From NCBI RefSeq assembly GCF_900176355.1, contig NZ_FWXI01000011.1, positions 1 to 64,000 of the forward strand: a DNA stretch of 64,000 nucleotides, given 5' to 3'. Numbering within the stretch: the stretch's first letter is position 1; each line of letters begins with the position of its first letter. Positions 8,753-16,354 of this stretch are shown here, one piece after another. The stretch is from Sporomusa malonica. GTDB lineage: Bacteria; Bacillota; Negativicutes; Sporomusales; Sporomusaceae. The notes below the pieces were generated by a model, which was not told the origin of the DNA, did no database searches, and was given only the letters and a program-made list of their open reading frames with translations. The translations under genes were made by a program, and so were the position numbers.

Positions 8753-10498
8753 GTGGACATTAATTTGATGGAAGTTGTCATCAAAAATATTGCCGTTCTA
8801 GGGGTAGCTGCCTACCTAACAACGCAATTGCCGCCTTTTCGCCGGGCGTTGAATCAATCTCAGTATAGGTTGCAGGATAAAGTCATCCTTGTTTTCATTT
8901 TTGGCTTCTTTTCTGCAGTTGGTAACTATCTGGGTATGCCTATTATGGGCTCGCTTGCTAATACCAGAATTGTTGGCGCAGTTGCAGGCGGTCTTTTAGG
9001 CGGTCCGATTGTGGGCTTAGGAGCGGGGATTATTGGGGCTATCCCCAGGTATTTCATGGGGGGCTTCACCATGATTGCGGCGGTTGCTGCAAATATTCTG
9101 GTGGGGTATTTAAGTGGGCTTATTTACGCCAAATACGGCCCCCGGAAGATTGGAATTAAAACAGCATTTGCCGCAGCCTTCGGTGCTGAAGTAATACTCA
9201 AATTAATGGTAATCACCTTATCAACACCTTTTGAGGCTGCATGGGAACTAGAGCGGGTAATTGCCGTTCCGACTACGATCGCCAATAGCCTTGGAGTCAT
9301 GCTTTTTGTCTATATTGTCCGCGATGTTTATCAAGAGCAGGACAAGGCTGAAGCTAGATCGGCGCAAAAAGCCATGCGCGTTATCCAGAAGACGAACGGT
9401 GTGCTTAGGCAAGGTTTAACCGTTGAAGCTGCTCAAGCCGTAGCTGAGATTGTTCATTCCGAAATTGACGCCGATGCCGTGGCCGTCACTGATACGGACA
9501 AGATTTTAGCGTTTTTGGGTGAAGGGAATGATCATCACATTGTGGGGCAGGCCTTTATCACCTTGGCAACCAAACGAGCCATGCAAAGCAGACAGACAGT
9601 TATTACGAATAATAAAGAAGAGATTGGCTGTCCCTGGAAAGGGTGTCCATTAACTGCGGTCATAGATGCTCCCATGGTTGTGAACAACCGCTTTCAGGGG
9701 AGTATTAAGGTGTATAAGACAGGCGCTGGGATGATTCTGCCATATGAAGCAGAACTTGTTCAGGGCATTGCGGATTTTTTAAGCTTACAGCTATTGCATG
9801 CCGAACTGGAAGCGCAGACTGTCCTGTTGGCCCAAGCAGAGTATAACTCACTTAGAGCACAGATACACCCCCACTTTATTTTTAACACATTAGGGACGAT
9901 TAGGGCCACGATCCGCACAGAACCCGAGAAAGCACGAGCACTAATTAAAGATTTATCCGACATTATCAGGCGGCATATCCGGCCAGGCAAGGAACTAAAT
10001 GCCCTGCAGGAAGAGCTTGATTTTGTGGACAGTTACGTCCGCTTGGAACAAGCTAGATTTGGCGACCGCATTCAAATAGTTAAAGTGATTGATCCGGACA
10101 CCTATAGACAGGCAGTTCCCGTTTTTTCCATACAAGTACTTGTCGAAAACGCCGTTAAGCATGGCCTCTCGCCCCAAAAAGCTGGCGGCATCATTCAAAT
10201 CCAGGTGCGAAAGGCGCAGGACGCTGTTTACATCTCGGTAGAGGACAATGGCGTAGGCATCTCCCGAGAGCGCCTTGCTCAATTATTGGAAGTGCAGCCT
10301 GTGCCTCAGATGGCAGGCGGAATAGGAATAGGACTTAGTAATGTTCATGCCCGGATTAAAAGGCTGTTCGGGAATGAGTTTGGTCTCACAATTGGGAGTA
10401 ATGAAAACGAAGGCACCCAGGTATTTATTCGTTTACCTTGGCAGGAGGTGACATCAGATGACACGGTTGAAGGACGTAAAAGTTGTAATTGCGGATGA
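8753..10498 (+). CDS. LytS-type sensor histidine kinase
   Basis: The protein has an N-terminal membrane region of the 5TM-LYT type (about 1-190), a GAF-like domain (about 215-350, with CPWKGCPLTAV), a His_kinase domain with the phosphoacceptor segment QIHPHFIFN, and an HATPase domain (VLVENAVKHG, EDNGVGI). I chose the GTG at 8753, 581 residues, because GGAGG lies at 8741-8745 and the protein then begins directly with the membrane region. The upstream in-frame ATGs at 8648 and 8714 lack ribosome sites. LytS-type kinases respond to small metabolites such as pyruvate in some bacteria. The response regulator gene overlaps its end by 41 bases, and a DASS transporter follows, which is the likely target. 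Confidence 0.88.
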   Translation: MDINLMEVVIKNIAVLGVAAYLTTQLPPFRRALNQSQYRLQDKVILVFIFGFFSAVGNYLGMPIMGSLANTRIVGAVAGGLLGGPIVGLGAGIIGAIPRYFMGGFTMIAAVAANILVGYLSGLIYAKYGPRKIGIKTAFAAAFGAEVILKLMVITLSTPFEAAWELERVIAVPTTIANSLGVMLFVYIVRDVYQEQDKAEARSAQKAMRVIQKTNGVLRQGLTVEAAQAVAEIVHSEIDADAVAVTDTDKILAFLGEGNDHHIVGQAFITLATKRAMQSRQTVITNNKEEIGCPWKGCPLTAVIDAPMVVNNRFQGSIKVYKTGAGMILPYEAELVQGIADFLSLQLLHAELEAQTVLLAQAEYNSLRAQIHPHFIFNTLGTIRATIRTEPEKARALIKDLSDIIRRHIRPGKELNALQEELDFVDSYVRLEQARFGDRIQIVKVIDPDTYRQAVPVFSIQVLVENAVKHGLSPQKAGGIIQIQVRKAQDAVYISVEDNGVGISRERLAQLLEVQPVPQMAGGIGIGLSNVHARIKRLFGNEFGLTIGSNENEGTQVFIRLPWQEVTSDDTVEGRKSCNCG

Positions 10499-11240
10499 TG
10501 AAAAACTAATGGCGAACGAACTGCAGTCGTTGCTGCTTGAGACGTACCCTGACATCCAGATAGTAGGTATAGCGCATGATGGTGAAGCTGCTGTGCAACT
10601 GGTAAAAACTTATAGGCCGGATATTGCATTTTTGGATATTCAAATGCCAGGGATGACCGGACTGGAAGTAGCGGAAAAGCTTATTGCCTATGAAGAACCG
10701 CCTGTAGTGGTTTTTGCTACTGCCTATGACGAATATGCGCTAAAAGCATTTTCGTTAAATGCAATGGACTATATTCTTAAACCTTATGATGAGAGTGATC
10801 TTACGCGAGTCATGGGGAAGTTTGAAAAAATGCTTGCCAGGTCAAGTGTGAAACCAAAATCAAGTGAGAATAAAGAAATAACGAAATCAGGTGCCCTCCG
10901 TAAGTTTTCTGTTGAGAAGGGAGATCGAATGGAGGTTATCAGTAGTGACAAGATTGAAATTGTTTATGCCAAAGACCGGCTTGTGTTTATTAAAACCCTT
11001 GATGGCGAGATATACCGGACTAAACTAACCTTGCAGGAATTTGAGTCCAAACTGCCGTCAGATCGGTTTTTCCGCTGTCACCGGAACTATATTGTCAACG
11101 TCAATCAAATTAAAGAAATTGCCACTTGGTTCAATAAAGGCTATCTATTGATTTTGCAAAAATCATCATCAGAAAAGGGGCTGGAAGTTCCAGTCGGCAG
11201 AGCCTATGCCGCTAAACTAAAGGAGTATATTGAGTTGTGA
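10458..11240 (+). CDS. LytR/AlgR-family response regulator with LytTR DNA-binding domain
   Basis: This 260-residue regulator has a receiver domain (about 7-122; acidic pair D13/D14, phosphoacceptor D60 in AFLDIQMPG, conserved K near 109 in ILKPY) and a C-terminal LytTR DNA-binding domain (about 150-258, with RCHRNYIVN). It is the partner of the kinase encoded just upstream, whose gene it overlaps by 41 bases; its own ribosome site GGCAGGAGGTG lies inside the kinase gene. A terminator follows at 11249-11270, so the DASS gene downstream has its own transcript. Inference: it controls that transporter. Confidence 0.92.
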   Translation: MTRLKDVKVVIADDEKLMANELQSLLLETYPDIQIVGIAHDGEAAVQLVKTYRPDIAFLDIQMPGMTGLEVAEKLIAYEEPPVVVFATAYDEYALKAFSLNAMDYILKPYDESDLTRVMGKFEKMLARSSVKPKSSENKEITKSGALRKFSVEKGDRMEVISSDKIEIVYAKDRLVFIKTLDGEIYRTKLTLQEFESKLPSDRFFRCHRNYIVNVNQIKEIATWFNKGYLLILQKSSSEKGLEVPVGRAYAAKLKEYIEL

Positions 11241-11248
11241 TTGCTGTG

Positions 11249-11270
11249 CCGCCTTTAGCAGGCGGTTTTT
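11249..11270 (+). terminator. Intrinsic terminator after the two-component genes
   Basis: CCGCCT at 11249-11254 pairs with AGGCGG at 11260-11265 around a 5-base loop, followed by five T bases. It starts eight bases after the regulator stop codon. Confidence 0.85.
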
Positions 11271-11332
11271 GGTTACAACTATTAGCCGTTGGTAACCGTT
11301 TTTTTTGTGGTTGGTCGATATATCATAGCTGG

Positions 11333-11351
11333 CTAAGCTAACAATGCTTAG
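11333..11351 (+). promoter_or_regulatory. Inverted repeat upstream of the second DASS gene
   Basis: CTAAGC at 11333-11338 and GCTTAG at 11346-11351 are separated by seven bases, 50 bases before the transporter start. It could be an operator or a short mRNA hairpin. A link to the LytTR regulator is only a guess from position. Confidence 0.3.
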
Positions 11352-11400
11352 AATTGAGCTGTATTCAAAATATTTAGATTAATGGGAGGGAGGGGGATGT

Positions 11401-12804
11401 ATGGGTAAACAAAAATGGTTGTATCTCCTAGTAGCCTGTGCCTGTTTATTTGGTGTTATCTGGCTGACGCCAGAGATGAAGGGTCTCACTTTAGAAGGGA
11501 AAAAATCGATTGGTGTCGCTATCTTCGCCATTATTGTATGGGTTTCCCAAGCACTAGATGACGCTATTAGCGGGCTAGTCATTGTATTTTTGCTGGCAGC
11601 ATTGGGGGCTACCAAACTTGCAAATGCCTTTAGCGGTTACTCAAATACCGCAGTCTGGTTAATTGTTATCGGATTTATTATGGCCGGATGCATGGAAAAA
11701 TCCGGCTTATCAAAAAGGATTGCCCTAGTCTTGGTTAACTCAGCTAAAGGATCGGCTGTAAAAGTATATTGGGCAGTTGCCCTTGTCATGTTGGTAACCA
11801 GTTTCTTAGTCCCTTCGATCACAGCGAGAACGTTATTGATGCTGCCCATCATTGTTGGTATTGGCCAGGCGTTCGGTGCTAAGCAGGGAGAAAGCAACAT
11901 TGTCAAGGCTTTGTTATTTATTGTTGCGATGAGCGGCACAATGATGAGTATTGGTATTCTTACTGCCCATGTCGGCAACCCAATTACCGCCGGCTTGATT
12001 GAAGTCGCCACTAAACAAACAATCTCCTGGTCAGCATGGTTTAAAATCGGTGCACCGCCGGCTTTTCTGCTTGCGGCTATATCCGTATTTGTACTGCAAA
12101 AGATGTGGGCCCCTGAAATTAAAACCCTGGGACAAGGCCAGGACTATGTACGTAAGGAGCTTAATGCCCTGGGAAGATTTACTAGCCAAGAAAAGTATAC
12201 CATGGTTGTTTTTTTAATCACTTTAGTGTTGTGGGCTACTGACTCTGTACATAAAGTAAATGTTGTTTTGGTAGGGATGGTATCTGTTGTTCTCTTGCTT
12301 TGGCCTGGTTCTGGCATTATGGCGTGGAAAGAAGCGCAGCAGAAAGTACCCTGGAATATCTTCGTCTTATATGGTGCTGGTTTGTCCATGGGAACCGCGC
12401 TGGTAACCTCTGGTGCAGCCAAATGGCTGGCAGGTACGATGCTCGGACCGATCGCTTCTATACCGCATGCTACCCAAATGATTATCTTGATCTGGATTGC
12501 GACAGCACTGCAAATATTCTTTACCGGCGGTGGCCCAAAAACTACCGCACTTACGCCGATTGTTATTGCCCACGCGGTGGCGATTGGTGCTGATCCCTTG
12601 GTGTTTGCGCTCATCTTGGGAATGAACATGCAGCACCAGTATTTGCTCCCGGTAAGTAACATGCCGAATGCCATTGCTATTGGCACTGGTCAAGTAACCT
12701 CAGGCGAAATTATCAAGACAGGTGCGGTAATGAGTATTTTAGCTGCAACTTTTATGAGTATTATGGTACTAACCTACTGGAAATGGGTAGGTGTGGTACA
12801 GTAG
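11401..12804 (+). CDS. DASS/SLC13-family carboxylate transporter, second copy
   Basis: This 467-residue membrane protein belongs to the same DASS family as the protein at 932 but is clearly divergent. Typical segments are VPSITARTLLMLPI, VAMSGTMMSIGILTAHVGNP, and TGGGPKTTALTPIVIA with PVSNMPNAIAIGTG in the second half. A purine-rich ribosome site (GGGAGGGAGGGGG) precedes the ATG. The CoA-transferase gene follows after 15 bases with its own ribosome site, so the two are one operon. The pairing with a succinyl-CoA-type CoA-transferase suggests a C4-dicarboxylate substrate, perhaps succinate export or uptake. The upstream LytS/LytR-type pair is the likely regulator. Confidence 0.9.
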   Translation: MGKQKWLYLLVACACLFGVIWLTPEMKGLTLEGKKSIGVAIFAIIVWVSQALDDAISGLVIVFLLAALGATKLANAFSGYSNTAVWLIVIGFIMAGCMEKSGLSKRIALVLVNSAKGSAVKVYWAVALVMLVTSFLVPSITARTLLMLPIIVGIGQAFGAKQGESNIVKALLFIVAMSGTMMSIGILTAHVGNPITAGLIEVATKQTISWSAWFKIGAPPAFLLAAISVFVLQKMWAPEIKTLGQGQDYVRKELNALGRFTSQEKYTMVVFLITLVLWATDSVHKVNVVLVGMVSVVLLLWPGSGIMAWKEAQQKVPWNIFVLYGAGLSMGTALVTSGAAKWLAGTMLGPIASIPHATQMIILIWIATALQIFFTGGGPKTTALTPIVIAHAVAIGADPLVFALILGMNMQHQYLLPVSNMPNAIAIGTGQVTSGEIIKTGAVMSILAATFMSIMVLTYWKWVGVVQ

Positions 12805-12819
12805 GAGGAGACTCAAACT

Positions 12820-14328
12820 GTGAATGAAATATCTACAAGAATACGGAACAAAAAATTACAGGCAAAAGTTATTTCTGCTGAAGAGGCAGTAAGTTTTATT
12901 CAACCAGGTATGAATATTGGCACAAGTGGGTTTACCCCTTCTGGCTATCCCAAAGTAATTCCACTAGCACTAGCCCAGAAGATTCAGCAAGAAAAGTTTA
13001 AAGTAAACCTGTGGACAGGTGCCTCAGTTGGTAAAGAATTAGACGGGGTGCTTGCCGAAGTAGACGGGATCGCGAAAAGGCTGCCATATCAAACCAATAA
13101 TGCGATTAGGCAGGCGATAAATAACGGACAGATACAATATACTGACTTGCATTTAAGTCATGTGGCGCAGATGTCCCGCTGCGGCTTTTTGGGGGGAAAG
13201 GTAGATATTGCAATTGTAGAAGCCTGTGCCATTACCGAAGAAGGGCATATAGTGCCAACAACCTCGGTGGGGAATGCCGCTTCCTTTGTTCAAAGTGCTG
13301 ATAAAGTAATTATTGAGCTTAATGTTGTGCAGCCGCTGGAACTGGAAGGGATGCATGATATTTTTACACCAAACGAACCGCCGCATCGCCAGCCCCTGCT
13401 GCTAACCAATGTAGCTGACCGGATTGGCGTACCGTATATTCCCTGTCAGGTAGATAAAATTGCCGGAATTGTTATTAGCAGCATACCTGATGACGTTCGC
13501 CCGTTAGCGGCTGTTGATGATGATGCCAAAGCTATGACCGGACATCTTATCGATTTTCTGCAGGGTGAAGTCAAGGCGGGCAGGCTGCCTGCCAATCTGT
13601 TGCCGTTGCAATCAGGCGTAGGCTCTGTTGCCAACGCCGTAATTACCGGCTTGGTACACTCAGACTTCTCCGGCCTGACAGTTTACACCGAGGTCATTCA
13701 AGATGGCATGCTGGATTTAATTGATGCTGGTAAACTTCTTTTTGCTTCTGGCACAGCACTTACGCCGTCACCTGCAGGCTTAAAAAGATTTTATGAAACT
13801 ATTGCCAGATACAAAAGTAAAATCGTTTTGCGCCCGCAAGAAATATCCAACAGCCCAGAAATCGCCCGGCGCCTTGGTGTCATCGCTATGAACACGGCCA
13901 TTGAATTTGACATCTATGGTCATGTAAATTCTACTCATGTGATGGGCAGCAAAATCATGAATGGTATTGGTGGTTCAGGTGACTTTGCTCGAAATGGCTA
14001 CCTAACCTTTTTCTTCAGCAGCTCGGTGGCTAAGGGTGGAGCAATATCCTGTGTTGTACCTATGTGTGCCCATATTGACCATACCGAACATGATGTTGAT
14101 GTTTTCATAACCGAGCAGGGTGTAGCTGACATAAGAGGCCTCAGCCCCAAAGAGCGAGCACGGAAGATTATCAATAATTGTGCTCACCCCGATTATCGAG
14201 TACAGTTACTGGATTATCTTAAAAGAGCTGAAGAAGCTACAGGCTTTGCACATACGCCGCATTTATTGTCAGAAGCACTGTCTTGGCACGAAAGATTTGT
14301 AAGAACAGGAACTATGCAAGTTAGTTAA
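12820..14328 (+). CDS. Succinyl-CoA:acetate-type CoA-transferase (acetyl-CoA hydrolase family)
   Basis: This 502-residue protein belongs to the acetyl-CoA hydrolase/transferase family, and its length and motifs fit the Cat1/AarC/YgfH (succinyl-CoA:acetate or propionyl-CoA:succinate) branch. It has the branch-typical QPLELEGMHDI (about 169-179) and TEVIQDGMLDLI, whose Glu should be the catalytic residue that carries CoA, and the C-terminal DVDVFITEQGVADIRGLSP. It starts at GTG 12820 after a GGAGGAG site. It would move CoA between acids, recovering acetyl-CoA from succinyl-CoA made by KorABCD. Butyryl- or propionyl-CoA substrates cannot be excluded. Confidence 0.85.
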   Translation: MNEISTRIRNKKLQAKVISAEEAVSFIQPGMNIGTSGFTPSGYPKVIPLALAQKIQQEKFKVNLWTGASVGKELDGVLAEVDGIAKRLPYQTNNAIRQAINNGQIQYTDLHLSHVAQMSRCGFLGGKVDIAIVEACAITEEGHIVPTTSVGNAASFVQSADKVIIELNVVQPLELEGMHDIFTPNEPPHRQPLLLTNVADRIGVPYIPCQVDKIAGIVISSIPDDVRPLAAVDDDAKAMTGHLIDFLQGEVKAGRLPANLLPLQSGVGSVANAVITGLVHSDFSGLTVYTEVIQDGMLDLIDAGKLLFASGTALTPSPAGLKRFYETIARYKSKIVLRPQEISNSPEIARRLGVIAMNTAIEFDIYGHVNSTHVMGSKIMNGIGGSGDFARNGYLTFFFSSSVAKGGAISCVVPMCAHIDHTEHDVDVFITEQGVADIRGLSPKERARKIINNCAHPDYRVQLLDYLKRAEEATGFAHTPHLLSEALSWHERFVRTGTMQVS

Positions 14329-14352
14329 CAAACAAAAACTCAACGTTAAACA

Positions 14353-14389
14353 AGAAGCCAGTTGCCGCCAAAAGCAGCTGGCTTCTTTG
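14353..14389 (+). terminator. Intrinsic terminator after the CoA-transferase
   Basis: A 13-base-pair stem (AGAAGCCAGTTGC, 14353-14365, with 14374-14386, one G-U pair) with an 8-base loop follows the stop codon by 24 bases. The T-run is short. Confidence 0.75.
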
Positions 14390-14499
14390 TGCTGATTCAT
14401 TAAGCAAGTTTGGGATTTTTTTAAATAATTAGTGGGTTGTACATTAAAGGGATTATTTACCTTCTGCCGAAGTATATCAAAAAAGGAGGGGATAATACG

Positions 14500-14685
14500 A
14501 TGGCTGGAGCTCCGACTATTTGGGTTAACAGCGATATGAGCGAACAAATAGCAGATTTCAATGGCGAATATGTTTTAATAACAACAAGTAACATGCAGAG
14601 AATGCCGCTCGGAAAAACGCTGGAAGATGCGAGAGAAAAGTTAAAAGAGATTGGCAGATATGATATAGCAGAGCAGTTAAAATAA
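14500..14685 (+). CDS. Small hypothetical protein, 61 residues
   Basis: I do not recognise this family. The 61-residue product (starting MAGAPTIWVNSDM) is soluble and mixed alpha/beta by eye, with a likely C-terminal helix (KTLEDAREKLKEIGRYDIAEQLK region). I chose ATG 14500 because AAAAGGAGGGG lies just upstream (14481-14491); an upstream in-frame ATG at 14437 has no such site. A strong terminator follows at once, so it is a single-gene transcript. Confidence 0.7.
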   Translation: MAGAPTIWVNSDMSEQIADFNGEYVLITTSNMQRMPLGKTLEDAREKLKEIGRYDIAEQLK

Positions 14686-14710
14686 GGGCCGCAAGGCTCT
14701 TGTTTTTTTT
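14684..14710 (+). terminator. Intrinsic terminator after the 61-residue protein gene
   Basis: AAGGGCC (14684-14690) pairs with GGCTCTT (14695-14701, one G-U) around GCAA, followed by a run of eight T bases. The stem begins inside the stop codon region. Confidence 0.88.
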
Positions 14711-14721
14711 GAAATCAGCGC

Positions 14722-14820
14722 CTAAATGAAAAACCAGATTAGGGCAACAGCGAGAAGCAACACCCAGAATTGTGACACGAGATATAGTATGATAGCTGCA
14801 ACAAGTACCCAGAGCAGCAT
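14722..14820 (-). CDS. Candidate 32-residue single-span membrane protein
   Basis: Reading the minus strand from ATG at 14820 gives a 32-residue product that is almost wholly hydrophobic (begins MLLWVLVAAIILYLVS, ends LALIWFF-I), with stop at 14722-14724. A G-rich ribosome site (GGGGGG) lies about six bases upstream of the ATG on that strand. It is too short for ordinary gene calls. It would insert in the membrane as one or two short helices; no function can be inferred. It is convergent with the 61-residue protein gene. Confidence 0.5.
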   Translation of the reverse strand: MLLWVLVAAIILYLVSQFWVLLLAVALIWFFI

Positions 14821-14859
14821 AATAATCCCCCCAAAAACAATTCTTTGTTTATCCGATGA

Positions 14860-14966
14860 CTAAGTCGCTCTAATACTCCCGCTTCTCTAAGCGGGAGTTT
14901 AGGAGGCTTCCCTGGAAGTTGGTCGACTAAACTTCAGATGGGGTTAAAACCCCACCTGAAGCTAAG
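14860..14966. mobile_element. Hairpin-rich element resembling IS200/IS605-type ends (no transposase)
   Basis: About 105 bases hold three hairpins. The first is a perfect 10-bp stem with a CTCT loop (14875-14898). A small CTTCC/GGAAG stem follows near 14908-14919. The third is a 14-bp stem with one mismatch (14932-14945 with 14948-14961). Copies of GACTAAG and CTAAGTC border the set. This arrangement is like the subterminal hairpins or omega-RNA tails of IS200/IS605 elements, but no transposase or TnpB gene is present, so it may be a remnant, a non-autonomous element or a structured RNA. The remaining bases up to 15106 hold only weak short hairpins. Confidence 0.45.
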
Positions 14967-15118
14967 TCTCACTTTATATTATGTTCTTTTGTGAAGAAAT
15001 GTGAACCTATCAGCACTGCTGTCAACTCCGGCATGGAAAAGCTATATACGAATAAAAAGTTACGGATTATGTAACATTCTGCTAGCTGACAGAATATGAT
15101 GCCATAGGAGGTGGTATT

Positions 15119-15304
15119 GTGGACCAAGAAATGAAGGAAGAAATTAAAGAGATAATTAAAGAAGAGATTGCAGCGATTGAGGCTGCTGGGTCAGCAATCG
15201 ATGACAAAGTCGAGGAAGCCGCTGCAAAATACCAAATACCAAAATGGGCAGTGTGGCTTAGTGGCGCCGTAGTCGTTGGAATGGCTATAAAGATTTTGTT
15301 CTAG
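15119..15304 (+). CDS. Small protein with charged coil and C-terminal membrane span, 61 residues
   Basis: I do not recognise this protein. It starts at GTG 15119 after a clear AGGAGGTG site (15107-15114). The first half is a strongly charged amphipathic helix rich in Glu, Lys and Ile (KEEIKEIIKEEIAAIE), probably a coiled coil. A C-terminal hydrophobic segment follows (about 44-60, AVWLSGAVVVGMAIKILF), so it is likely a tail-anchored membrane protein. A short hairpin at 15303-15320 follows its stop. Confidence 0.65.
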   Translation: MDQEMKEEIKEIIKEEIAAIEAAGSAIDDKVEEAAAKYQIPKWAVWLSGAVVVGMAIKILF

Positions 15305-15320
15305 GCAGCTACGGCTGCCT
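15303..15320 (+). terminator. Short hairpin after the 61-residue membrane protein gene
   Basis: AGGCAGC (15303-15309) pairs perfectly with GCTGCCT (15314-15320) around TACG. The following T-run is weak, so it may terminate only partly. Confidence 0.5.
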
Positions 15321-15423
15321 TATACATAAAACGTCTAACACTCGCTGAGTGAAAAGGCGTGTGCTTGAATATAACCTAAGATAGAGCAAGGTGGATATAA
15401 TCAAGTAACATAAAGGAGGAGTA

Positions 15424-15633
15424 ATGGTAATGGGAAAGGTAGTAATCTTAAATCGAATCGATCAATCGGGTGTTTTTGTACTGCCTGGGGGACTAACCTT
15501 TGAAGCTGTGGATGTTATTTTACTGAACGGTATACCTGTGGAAAAAGGAAACTACGCTGCTGTTTCCAATGGAACGGCAATAGACGTATTTGGGTCAAAT
15601 CTCGATTCTGTAGTTTCGGTAATTTTGAAGTAA
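15424..15633 (+). CDS. Small hypothetical protein, 67-69 residues
   Basis: I do not recognise this small soluble protein. By eye it is mostly beta-rich (VVILNRIDQSGVFVLPGG, VDVILLNGIPV, VVSVILK), with no cysteines and no membrane segment. A strong AAAGGAGGA ribosome site (15412-15420) precedes two in-frame ATG codons, 15424 and 15430; the second has the more usual spacing. An intrinsic terminator follows at 15661, so it is probably expressed alone. Confidence 0.65.
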   Translation: MVMGKVVILNRIDQSGVFVLPGGLTFEAVDVILLNGIPVEKGNYAAVSNGTAIDVFGSNLDSVVSVILK

Positions 15634-15660
15634 AAGAAAGATTTCTGTGCAGACCCTGTT

Positions 15661-15695
15661 TTAGCGCCAGGCGGCTATGCCTGGCGTTAACTTTA
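15661..15695 (+). terminator. Intrinsic terminator
   Basis: TTAGCGCCAGGC (15661-15672) pairs with GCCTGGCGTTAA (15679-15690, one G-U) around a 6-base loop, followed by CTTTATT. Confidence 0.75.
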
Positions 15696-15769
15696 TTGTA
15701 ATGAAAGAAGTATAGCTTTCTCCTGGTTTCTTTATAAAAATTATTCCCTAGAATAATATGGAAGATATA

Positions 15770-15798
15770 TTGACAACAATTGGCATCAATAGTATGAT
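15770..15798 (+). promoter_or_regulatory. Sigma-A promoter of the HMA/P-type ATPase operon
   Basis: TTGACA (15770-15775) and TATGAT (15793-15798) are separated by exactly 17 bases, a near-consensus housekeeping promoter. Transcription should start near 15805, just before the Fur-like site. Confidence 0.8.
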
Positions 15799-15814
15799 AA
15801 ACACAGAACTTAAT

Positions 15815-15829
15815 TGATAATGATATTCA
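15815..15829 (+). promoter_or_regulatory. Fur-box-like operator
   Basis: The 15 bases TGATAATGATATTCA match 12 of the 14 defined positions of the 7-1-7 Fur consensus (TGATAAT-N-ATTATCA). The site lies about 10 bases after the expected transcription start of the P-type ATPase operon, where bound repressor would block transcription. Binding by Fur, or by a Fur relative such as Zur or PerR, is inferred. Confidence 0.55.
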
Positions 15830-15856
15830 ATGTCAAAAAGCAAAGGGGCTGATGTG

Positions 15857-16348
15857 ATGAGGCTGCGCTATGGTAGGGTGAATCTGGGATTAGTGGTGTC
15901 TCTATTAGGCAGTCTACTCTCGTTGCCGCTCAATAGACGAGTTCATTTATGGCTAGGAGTCGGATTTACTTTGTTGGCTGCTGTTCATACGTGGCAGCAT
16001 CGCAGGCAGTTTACGCATTATTTGCACAAGGAGAGACAAGAGATGGACATATCCTCCCTGTATACAAAATTCTCTAATTCATCGGCGAAGGTAAATCTGT
16101 TTTTGCAGAAAACTCAGGTACTGCATTACATGCCCGGACGTGTTCGCCTATCCTCACAGCATTTATTAAACAATCCGGAGATAGCCCGGCAGGTAAGTGA
16201 ACATTTGGAAACAATACCGGAAATCAAACAGTTTACGGTTAATGCTGCTACCGGTTCTCTGCTTATCCACTATTCTCCCGAAGATGTTTCGCGGAACCCC
16301 TTTCTCCGGGATGTGGAGCAGTTGGTGGCAAAACAATATGGAAGGTGA
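15857..16348 (+). CDS. HMA-like domain protein of a metal-ATPase operon
   Basis: The product of about 163 residues has an N-terminal hydrophobic region (LGLVVSLLGSLLSLPL and LWLGVGFTLLAAVHT) and a C-terminal ferredoxin-like HMA-type domain (about 90-160: HYMPGRVRLSS ... ATGSLLIHYSPED). It lacks the CxxC metal-binding pair of classical HMA domains and has a PGRxR motif instead, as in the HMA_2-type proteins found beside P-type ATPases. I prefer ATG 15857 because AAAGGGG lies upstream at a suitable distance; ATG 15830 is also in frame but sits directly at the end of the Fur-like site. It is first in an operon with the next two genes and may help the ATPase. Confidence 0.7.
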   Translation: MRLRYGRVNLGLVVSLLGSLLSLPLNRRVHLWLGVGFTLLAAVHTWQHRRQFTHYLHKERQEMDISSLYTKFSNSSAKVNLFLQKTQVLHYMPGRVRLSSQHLLNNPEIARQVSEHLETIPEIKQFTVNAATGSLLIHYSPEDVSRNPFLRDVEQLVAKQYGR

Positions 16349-16354
16349 TATGAA

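Noticed and set aside
11300..11312. T-run after the regulator terminator, considered as a second terminator
   Set aside because: The bases before it (GGTAACCGTT) do not form a stable stem that leads into the T-run.
12144..12686. Long minus-strand open frame (180 codons) inside the second DASS transporter gene
   Set aside because: It mirrors the coding strand of a clear membrane transporter, a common effect of biased codon use; no ribosome site or family features.
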